DNA of 7,958 bases, from contig JAGGXT010000228.1 in assembly GCA_021162905.1 (NCBI GenBank), positions 1 to 7,958 of the forward strand, in the 5' to 3' direction. Source of the DNA: Candidatus Odinarchaeota archaeon. GTDB lineage: Archaea > Asgardarchaeota > JAGGXT01. Shown here piece by piece: positions 1 through 5,152 of the stretch. The position numbers and the translations under genes are program-made. Position 1 is the first letter of the stretch; each line of letters opens with the position of its first letter. The notes below the pieces were generated by a model that saw only the letters and a list, made by a program, of their open reading frames with translations, was not told the origin of the DNA and did not search any database.

Positions 1-13
1 ATATAATAATTTA

Positions 14-22
14 ACTATATTC
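14..22 (+). promoter_or_regulatory. Possible TATA box for the surface-protein gene
   Basis: ACTATATTC lies about 26 bases before positions 44-45, which would give a leader of about 20 bases that includes the ribosome-binding site at 53-57. The whole first 50 bases are AT-rich and the window is cut upstream, so a second TATA-like stretch at 1-12 is an equally possible choice. Confidence 0.25.
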
Positions 23-52
23 AATTTGTAACAATTTTAAACTCATCAATAT

Positions 53-57
53 GGAGG
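53..57 (+). promoter_or_regulatory. Ribosome-binding site GGAGG
   Basis: GGAGG sits seven bases before the ATG at 65. It matches the archaeal anti-SD core and supports that start codon. Confidence 0.75.
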
Positions 58-64
58 AAAAGAA

Positions 65-1780
65 ATGAAAAAGTCAAAGATCTTCGCATTTGCAACATTG
101 TGGTTACTTTTATTCATGGCAATAAATGCGTGTGTGGTAAACGTTTGGGCTGTAAGCAATGAAAGTCCGAATACGAACACGATTTCTCTTGGTTCTCTTA
201 TTATTGCTGAAGATGGAGTATTACTTGGTAATGAAACTAATTTACTTGATGAGAATGCAACTTATGTTAGGAATGTTAGCGCTTTTAGTGTAATAAATGT
301 GGATTATAAATCAAATGAGGGTTATTTACTTTTAAAATATAAAAATGAATCAACTGAATATACCATAATTGTTACAACGTTTTATCAAAAAGAAAGCTGG
401 CAAGATGGGGGTATTGCAACAAACATTCTACTTCATGGAACTACCAGTCATGGAGACGCTTCATTTCCGACAGTATTTGCTCATTTAGCAGGATGGGGAA
501 ATGCAACTGTATATCTTAACAACACAAAAACGTATGAAAATGTGGCTATTGAATTTTTCTACTCATATGGTTTCAGAAATGATACAGACCTTAAGATATA
601 TAATTCAACAGGCACAGGGCTCTTTAATGTATCTGATCCAAATAATGTAGAAATTGATCCATCAGATGTCGAACTTCATATTATTCTAAACAGCTCTGAG
701 TTCTTGGCATATGTTTTCTTTGAGAGAATTATAAAGTATCCTAAAGCAATTTTCGTAAATAGTTATTTAATTGGGGATCAAAATGATCTTCTCAACTACA
801 ATGGAAGCAAAGTGACATCCATATTTAGCTACACAATCCTTGAAGTAAACCCAGATACAGACAAGGGATTCGTCCTAACATATGCAGAGATTAATGCATC
901 TAAGTATCTTATACTCTTTGACAACTTTACAAATGAATATGATGGCGGAATAGCGAAAATGATCGATGTTTTTGGTGATACTGGAAAAGGAACAAGTGGA
1001 TATCCTAAAGTTAAAGCTTACTTGGCCGGTAAAGGATATTCAACAATATTCATCAATGGAAGTTTAACCTACTCGGAAGTATTATCTGAATTCTATATGA
1101 CGGTGGGCATAGTTGATGAAGTAACCCACTCTGTATACAATTCAACTAAGACAGGAACGTATAATCCATCGAGTCCAACCAATGTATACATAGATATAGA
1201 TGATGTTGAACTCCATCTATTTTTAAACTCGGTCCAAGTTAAACAGCATTATCTCTTTGAAGATGCTTATCATATTTCCTTGGATGTTCAATTACAAATT
1301 GTAGCGTTCCAATTATCTGATGCTATAGATGCGATAGATGAATTAATTGCTGAAGCCGAAGCATTAAACCAGACAGATATAGTTGAACGGCTTAGAAACT
1401 TGAGAGAAGAACTTGTCGAAATGAGAGATAGAATAACTGCAGCAAATGCAACCATGGGCACATATTTAGATCAATTAGAAGATGAACTTAATGAAACAAA
1501 AGCCCTCCTTAACGAAAGTCAAAGTTTACTTAACGAGACTAGAGAAGAGCTTGATAGAACGAAGAAAGAACTTGAAAATCTAAAGTTTGATTATATCCAA
1601 GCTAAGAACAACGCAACATTTTATCATGATCTTGTTGAATACTGGAAGCAAAGTGCACAAGACAATTTATGGCTAGGCTTGGTAATAGGAATTGTTGTAG
1701 GTGCTGCTGTTGGCGTTGCTACACCTATATTTTCAAAAAAGTTAAGCGTTCTACTTAAGAAGAGAAAGGAAGAAGAATAA
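65..1780 (+). CDS. Secreted, membrane-anchored surface glycoprotein with duplicated ectodomain and coiled-coil stalk
   Basis: I recognise no named family; the architecture is that of an archaeal cell-surface protein. Residues 1-30 form a signal peptide (basic KKSK, hydrophobic core, likely cleavage near VWA29). Residues 44-220 and 228-399 are two diverged copies of one probably beta-rich domain, sharing DGGIA, a YP/FP-V-AxLAG segment, YNST and DVELH at a constant offset of 179 residues. Residues 406-530 are helical and coiled-coil-like, with leucines at 468, 475, 482, 489, 496 and 503 exactly seven apart. Residues 535-556 are a membrane helix with glycines at 538, 542, 546 and 550, followed by a basic tail (KKLSVLLKKRK), so the C-terminus should be cytoplasmic. 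I count 22 N-x-S/T sequons, all before the membrane helix, as expected for an exported N-glycoprotein. Cys23 could suggest a lipobox, but INAC is a poor match. The ATG at 65 is supported by the SD at 53-57. An S-layer-associated or stalked surface protein is the likely role; ligand and partner are unknown. Confidence 0.85.
   Translation: MKKSKIFAFATLWLLLFMAINACVVNVWAVSNESPNTNTISLGSLIIAEDGVLLGNETNLLDENATYVRNVSAFSVINVDYKSNEGYLLLKYKNESTEYTIIVTTFYQKESWQDGGIATNILLHGTTSHGDASFPTVFAHLAGWGNATVYLNNTKTYENVAIEFFYSYGFRNDTDLKIYNSTGTGLFNVSDPNNVEIDPSDVELHIILNSSEFLAYVFFERIIKYPKAIFVNSYLIGDQNDLLNYNGSKVTSIFSYTILEVNPDTDKGFVLTYAEINASKYLILFDNFTNEYDGGIAKMIDVFGDTGKGTSGYPKVKAYLAGKGYSTIFINGSLTYSEVLSEFYMTVGIVDEVTHSVYNSTKTGTYNPSSPTNVYIDIDDVELHLFLNSVQVKQHYLFEDAYHISLDVQLQIVAFQLSDAIDAIDELIAEAEALNQTDIVERLRNLREELVEMRDRITAANATMGTYLDQLEDELNETKALLNESQSLLNETREELDRTKKELENLKFDYIQAKNNATFYHDLVEYWKQSAQDNLWLGLVIGIVVGAAVGVATPIFSKKLSVLLKKRKEEE
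194..1264 (+). repeat. Internal tandem domain duplication within the surface protein
   Basis: Bases 194-724 (residues 44-220) and 746-1264 (residues 228-399) encode two copies of the same domain. Paired landmarks are DGGIA at 114 and 293, YNST at 179 and 358, and DVELH at 201 and 380, each 179 residues apart. A three-residue gap is needed upstream, where EGY 85-87 pairs with KGF 267-269. The copies are diverged at both protein and DNA level, so the duplication is old. Confidence 0.85.
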
Positions 1781-1781
1781 A
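1755..1781 (-). terminator. Possible T-rich terminator for alaX
   Basis: Read on the - strand, the bases after the alaX stop are T/C-rich (TTTATTCTTCTTCC...), because the opposing gene ends in AAG/GAA codons for a Lys/Glu tail. This could serve as a U-rich stop for alaX transcripts, in mirror image to the + strand tract beside it. Confidence 0.25.
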
Positions 1782-1806
1782 TTATTTCTCTAATTCTTTC
1801 TTTATT
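1782..1806 (+). terminator. Possible T-rich terminator for the surface-protein gene
   Basis: The + strand directly after the stop codon at 1778-1780 is pyrimidine- and T-rich (TTATTTCTCTAATTCTTTC and on). Archaeal RNA polymerase can terminate at such U-rich tracts without a hairpin. The tract lies inside the 3' end of the opposing alaX gene, since only one base separates the two stop codons. Confidence 0.3.
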
Positions 1807-3026
1807 AAGAGAATAGCCTTACTCATTTGATTAGGATCTTTAAAGTTAAGTAGAATGAATTCTTTTCTTTTCACGCCACCAACGTCTTTAATGTTCTCTT
1901 GTAAAGTTCTTAGGAGAGATTCAAAGTTTAAATCCTCAATTGGCTTCCCAGAAATTATAATTGCTGACTTAGGGCTCCTTATGCTAAAAATCCAAAGTAG
2001 TTTATCATCAAAAATTTGTTCATCTCTTAAAATTTTAATTAAATCGCCCAAATCACTATATTCAATTTCAATTTCATTCATTTTCAGGTCTTTATGTACA
2101 ATCCTTTGCATTTTAATTAAAGCTCTCACATGACTCGCTGATAATCTTTTTAGGTGTTTTGTTAAATCTTTAATCTTTAGAACTAAATTATTGACGGTCT
2201 CTTTAACTAGATCTTCGCTTGTAGATAACTCCCTAGATAACTCCAATAATAAATTTGATAACTTAATGGCATTCTTTAATGCTTTTTCTCCCGTCGAAAA
2301 CCTAAGTTTATATGAAGTCTTGTCGTATTTTTCATATCCAGTAATTTTTACAAAACGAACTTCTATAGTATTGTTGACATGAGTCCCTGAACATGCTGTA
2401 TAATCGTATTTGTCAATTTCAACTATCCGAACTCTGTTGATTCCCTCAAATTCCTCAAGTCTGCATCTTAAAGAATTTCCATAATGCTTCATAGCCTCAC
2501 TCAGAGAATCATAATACTTAACAGTAACCTTTCTTCCCTCAGAAATAACTTTATTAGCCATTTCTTCTGCTCTTGAAATTTGACTCCAAATTTCAGCCTT
2601 AGAAATACCTGAAACAATAATATATCCTCTGTCCTCCTCTAAGTAAACTCCTTTAATTTCAGAATTTGGTATTATTTTCTTAAAAGCTCTTGCTAGTATA
2701 TGTTCCCCTGTATGAGCTCTCATTATTGCATATCTTCTATTCCTATCAATTTTACACTCTACTGTATCATTCTCTTTTGCTTCTCCTCTCAGAACTTCCA
2801 CTACATGAACGATATCTTCTCCCTCTTCTATAACATCGATAACTTTCCCCTCAAAGGAGTCACTTCTAATGTATCCTATATCATTAATTTGTCCACTTCC
2901 TTTAGGATGAAATATTGTCCTATTCAATATTAGCTCCAGTTTCCCGTCTTCCCTTATGTTCAACATTCTCACTTTCGCAGAGCATTTAAACAGATATGCG
3001 TTATCTAAAAATAATCTTTCTGTCAT
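1782..3026 (-). CDS. alaX: AlaX-L type alanyl-tRNA editing hydrolase
   Basis: AlaX proteins are free-standing copies of the AlaRS editing domain. They hydrolyse Ser- or Gly-tRNA(Ala) in the cytosol, removing mischarged products that would put serine or glycine at alanine codons. Residues 1-90 match the AlaRS-like beta-barrel (HPKGSGQINDIG at 40-51, the counterpart of GGGQPxDxG). The zinc and catalytic site is visible as HTGEH (His105, His109) and ACSGTHV (Cys212, His216). Residues 250-320 form a helical linker. Residues about 340-414 resemble the DHHA1/C-Ala domain (SAIIISGKP, then DVGGVKRKEF). The length of 414 residues fits the long AlaX-L form rather than the small M and S forms. The ATG start has a near-perfect SD (AGGTGAT) three bases upstream. 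The gene lies 77 bases downstream of an unknown gene on the same strand and may have its own promoter; a TATA-like CTTTAAAG lies near 3080-3087. No key residue is missing. AlaRS itself is excluded because no aminoacylation domain is present. Confidence 0.93.
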   Translation of the reverse strand: MTERLFLDNAYLFKCSAKVRMLNIREDGKLELILNRTIFHPKGSGQINDIGYIRSDSFEGKVIDVIEEGEDIVHVVEVLRGEAKENDTVECKIDRNRRYAIMRAHTGEHILARAFKKIIPNSEIKGVYLEEDRGYIIVSGISKAEIWSQISRAEEMANKVISEGRKVTVKYYDSLSEAMKHYGNSLRCRLEEFEGINRVRIVEIDKYDYTACSGTHVNNTIEVRFVKITGYEKYDKTSYKLRFSTGEKALKNAIKLSNLLLELSRELSTSEDLVKETVNNLVLKIKDLTKHLKRLSASHVRALIKMQRIVHKDLKMNEIEIEYSDLGDLIKILRDEQIFDDKLLWIFSIRSPKSAIIISGKPIEDLNFESLLRTLQENIKDVGGVKRKEFILLNFKDPNQMSKAILLIKKELEK

Positions 3027-3029
3027 TTT

Positions 3030-3036
3030 ATCACCT
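3030..3036 (-). promoter_or_regulatory. Ribosome-binding site of alaX (AGGTGAT)
   Basis: The - strand reads AGGTGAT followed by AAA and the ATG. This is a seven-base match to the archaeal SD consensus AGGAGGTGAT and fixes the alaX start at 3026. Confidence 0.8.
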
Positions 3037-3051
3037 AAGCTTAAGTAAATT

Positions 3052-3082
3052 AAGTCGATGCTTACTTGATTAGATTCGACTT
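3052..3082. repeat. Short inverted repeat between the two minus-strand genes
   Basis: AAGTCGA at 3052-3058 is the exact reverse complement of TCGACTT at 3076-3082, with 17 bases between. It lies 22 to 52 bases after the stop of the upstream minus-strand gene and 25 to 56 bases before the alaX start. It could be a hairpin ending the upstream transcript or an operator for alaX. No long T-tract follows it, so a classical terminator is not supported. Confidence 0.3.
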
Positions 3083-3103
3083 TAAAGTTCTTACAAGAAA
3101 TAT

Positions 3104-4468
3104 TTATTCATAATTTAATTGAGCTTCGACAAAGGATTTTGCCTCATAGAACTTTTGTAAATTAAGATACCTTGCAGCCGTGTGTGGTGTTAGAAGATTT
3201 TCCCACTCAAATAAAAATCTATCAACTATTTGTTGATATTTCTCTATTGTTATAGGCCCCTCATAGCTATATTTAAGCGTGTCATCCTCCATAACTGGTA
3301 TTTTTAAGAAATTTGAGAACGGTATTTTATTGATTTTTGATATAAGCATTGAGTATTTTGAGGGTCTGTAGATATTGTGCCAAATACTTTCTTTAGCTAT
3401 ACCTGAAAAAATCTCTAAGCCTTTCTGAATTATGCCTTCAAGCATTTCACCAAAAGGCATTTTTTCGCTGACTCTTTTTCTTTCTTCTGCTTTCTTTTCG
3501 AGAGGAGGTACCAGGAAAATTAGTGGAACTTTGCTATCCAAATCTCCTACGACATAGTAATTTGTTTCAATGAAATTGCAGATATCCTGACTGAAGGGTG
3601 GTGTTGTTGCAGAGATAAATATACATGTGGTTTGAATTGGTTTTTGCTCGTTCGCAAATTTAAAATGAGCATAACTATCAGCCCCTCTAAGGATAGATGC
3701 TATCTCTTCTAATGTAAATGGGGTTGCTGTTGGCTTTCTATTCGTAAAGACAAAAACCATCTGAATAGCATCTTTAAGCTTTGCATAACCAACTATATCC
3801 ACAATCCCATCTCTAAATAACCTATCTCTATAAACCATGACATTTGGTTCTTTCCTTTTGGAATCAGATTTTTTATTCCCTGCATCCCATAGTGCCATAC
3901 TTACAAGCTTTCTTCTTAGTTTCATTTCGAGTAAATCCAGGTATGATTTATAAACATTATTCCAATAGAGTCTTTCTTCATCACTGATTTGTGGAAGCCC
4001 TATTTCATAGTCTTCGATTAATAATCCTTTATATTCTAAGTCCTTTTCTAAAATCTCCTTAATAACGTTCTTCCAGAAGTTCTCTAAGTCCTTTTTCTTT
4101 TTAAAATTCAGTATCTTAGAGAATGTAAATTTACCAGCAGCTATTGCAAAACCTATTGTACCAGTTGCTATTATTCCCAATGCTGTTAAAACCTTTGTAC
4201 CTACATCTAAGGCGGTCATTGTCGCCTTTATTGCTTTTAAATCAACCATTATGAATATCTTTATTCTATTATATCCCTCACCAATATCATGTATCCCTGT
4301 AAAGACAACTAAATCGCCATGCTTTGTTGCTGCAAATGAAAATTTTCTATCAAGTATTTCCTCGGAGTCCTCTATAATAGCCCAGTCCAGTTTTCTAACT
4401 TTGTCTTTAAGAACTTTTATAAAGTCATTAAATCGAAAATTAGGATAATCAATTGTAATCTCTGCCAT
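3104..4468 (-). CDS. Protein of unknown function with one hydrophobic membrane-type segment
   Basis: I do not recognise this 454-residue protein. Residues 1-85 look like a small alpha/beta domain. Residues 93-112 are an uninterrupted hydrophobic, glycine-rich segment (VLTALGIIATGTIGFAIAAG), followed by a basic cluster at 118-126 (KILNFKKKK). One membrane pass or a membrane-inserted hairpin is therefore likely, with the large C-terminal part on the cytoplasmic side by the positive-inside rule. Residues about 130-200 are helical and charged. Residues about 205-325 alternate hydrophobic strands and helices (VDIVGYAKL, IQMVFVFTN, TTCIFISAT, VPLIFLVPP), suggesting an alpha/beta domain, and the rest is mainly helical. 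No catalytic motif is certain. I chose the ATG at 4468 because GAGTGAT lies just upstream as an SD; a GTG at 4477 would add three residues but would overlap that SD. The gene is divergent from the HD gene and 77 bases upstream of alaX, so co-transcription with alaX is possible but unproven. Confidence 0.8.
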   Translation of the reverse strand: MAEITIDYPNFRFNDFIKVLKDKVRKLDWAIIEDSEEILDRKFSFAATKHGDLVVFTGIHDIGEGYNRIKIFIMVDLKAIKATMTALDVGTKVLTALGIIATGTIGFAIAAGKFTFSKILNFKKKKDLENFWKNVIKEILEKDLEYKGLLIEDYEIGLPQISDEERLYWNNVYKSYLDLLEMKLRRKLVSMALWDAGNKKSDSKRKEPNVMVYRDRLFRDGIVDIVGYAKLKDAIQMVFVFTNRKPTATPFTLEEIASILRGADSYAHFKFANEQKPIQTTCIFISATTPPFSQDICNFIETNYYVVGDLDSKVPLIFLVPPLEKKAEERKRVSEKMPFGEMLEGIIQKGLEIFSGIAKESIWHNIYRPSKYSMLISKINKIPFSNFLKIPVMEDDTLKYSYEGPITIEKYQQIVDRFLFEWENLLTPHTAARYLNLQKFYEAKSFVEAQLNYE

Positions 4469-4472
4469 TTGG

Positions 4473-4479
4473 ATCACTC
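4473..4479 (-). promoter_or_regulatory. Ribosome-binding site deciding the ATG start at 4468
   Basis: The - strand reads GAGTGAT, CCAA, ATG. Its GTGAT core and four-base spacing resemble the SD sites of alaX (AGGTGAT, three bases) and the GTPase gene (GGAAGTGA, four bases). This favours the ATG over the in-frame GTG at 4477, which lies inside the site. Confidence 0.55.
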
Positions 4480-4556
4480 GTTAACTTTAATAACTATTTT
4501 ATTTATTTCACCTTAAATTCTTTATTGAAAATTAATATAAAGTGGAAGTGTGAAAC
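4480..4556. promoter_or_regulatory. Divergent promoter region
   Basis: This short region must drive the unknown gene leftwards and the HD gene rightwards. On the - strand, CTTTATATTAAT (4531-4542) is a good archaeal TATA match and would give a leader of about 40 bases. On the + strand, TTTTATTTATT (4497-4507) is placed to give a leader of about 27 bases before the TTG at 4557. The + strand AATATAAAG at 4534-4542 is too close to that TTG to act as its TATA box. If correct, each promoter's TATA box lies on the far side of the other. Confidence 0.35.
4544..4550 (+). promoter_or_regulatory. Ribosome-binding site supporting a TTG start
   Basis: GGAAGTG, a one-mismatch version of GGAGGTG, ends six bases before the TTG at 4557. 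The same variant precedes the GTPase gene at 7421. No in-frame ATG exists near this point that would keep the conserved N-terminus. Confidence 0.5.
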
Positions 4557-5147
4557 TTGACAGATGATGCCACTAAAATATTCGAATTAATTACTCTTGC
4601 TGGGGTACTAAAGCGTGTGCCACGGTACGGCTGGATAATTTCTAATGTCCCTATATGTGATGTTGAGAGTGTAGCTGATCATAGCTTTCGTGTGGCCTTG
4701 ATATCAATGTTAATTGCTGAGTATTCCAAGAAGAATGGATACGACGTAGATGTTAAGAAAACCATTGAACTTGCACTAATTCATGATATTGCTGAAAGTA
4801 AGCTCCAAGATCTAAATTATACTGCCATAAGGTACATAGGTAAGGATCATAAAATAAAAACAGAACAAAAGATAGTTTCAGAAATATTTAGTAAATTTCC
4901 CATAGAGGATTTGGACTCTCTTTGGAACGAACTTATAGAAGAAAAATCAATTGAATCTAAGATTGTAAGATACTCTGATATCCTTGATATGCTCTTTCAA
5001 GCATTAACTTATGAAAGAAGTGGAATTCGTAAAGAGAATTTAGATGAATTTTGGGAAGACTTAAATGAATTAAAGAATGCTGAGATGCCTATAGTAAGAG
5101 AGTTAGCAAAGCTTTTGGAGAATGAACGTAATAAACTGAGGGGGTAA
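4557..5147 (+). CDS. HD-domain phosphohydrolase, YfbR/HDDC2-like (probable 5'-deoxynucleotidase)
   Basis: Members of this family are metal-dependent phosphohydrolases; characterised relatives remove the 5' phosphate from deoxynucleoside monophosphates in the cytosol. The 196-residue protein shows the family pattern: LKRVPRYGW at 18-26, ESVADHSFRVAL at 37-48 giving metal ligand His42, the LIHDIAE motif at 74-80 with His76, Asp77 and Glu80, and SDILDM at 140-145 with Asp141. Length and motif spacing match the family with no gaps. The start is a TTG: it has an SD at 4544-4550 and leaves about 17 residues before LKRVP, as in relatives, while the next in-frame Met (51) would remove His42. The gene opens a likely operon with the EF-2 paralogue, which starts five bases after its stop. 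Substrate is not determined by sequence; a regulatory nucleotide rather than a dNMP is possible. Confidence 0.88.
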   Translation: MTDDATKIFELITLAGVLKRVPRYGWIISNVPICDVESVADHSFRVALISMLIAEYSKKNGYDVDVKKTIELALIHDIAESKLQDLNYTAIRYIGKDHKIKTEQKIVSEIFSKFPIEDLDSLWNELIEEKSIESKIVRYSDILDMLFQALTYERSGIRKENLDEFWEDLNELKNAEMPIVRELAKLLENERNKLRG

Positions 5148-5151
5148 CCCC
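5140..5151 (+). promoter_or_regulatory. GC hairpin covering the ribosome-binding site between the HD gene and the EF-2 paralogue
   Basis: GGGG (5141-5144), TAA, CCCC (5148-5151) can form a four-pair GC stem with a three-base loop; the DNA reads as the perfect palindrome GGGGT-A-ACCCC. The loop is the HD stop codon, and the G-run (GAGGGGG from 5138) is the only SD candidate for the TTG at 5153. A ribosome finishing the HD gene would open the stem, so the sequence suggests translational coupling. Four pairs form a weak structure, especially in a thermophile, so this is a hypothesis. Confidence 0.4.
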
Positions 5152-5152
5152 A

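Noticed and set aside
122..133. Lipobox at Cys23 of the surface protein
   Set aside because: INAC has Asn where a small or hydrophobic residue is usual, and a C-terminal membrane anchor already explains attachment.
2373..2399. ACSGTHV in AlaX instead of the common CGGTH
   Set aside because: The zinc-binding Cys and His are kept and Gly/Ser variation at this position is not expected to matter, so I do not treat it as unusual.
1855..2933. Open frames on the + strand opposite alaX (1855-2133, 2191-2382, 2700-2933)
   Set aside because: They lie wholly inside alaX on the opposite strand, have low-complexity Ser/Phe/Ile-rich translations and no SD; alaX shows its full family motifs.
4251..4448. 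Open frame of 65 codons on the + strand
   Set aside because: It is antisense to the N-terminal part of the unknown minus-strand gene, with no SD or recognisable protein features.
4534..4542. AATATAAAG as the TATA box of the HD gene
   Set aside because: It is centred about 19 bases before the TTG, so transcription would begin at or after the start codon and exclude the SD.
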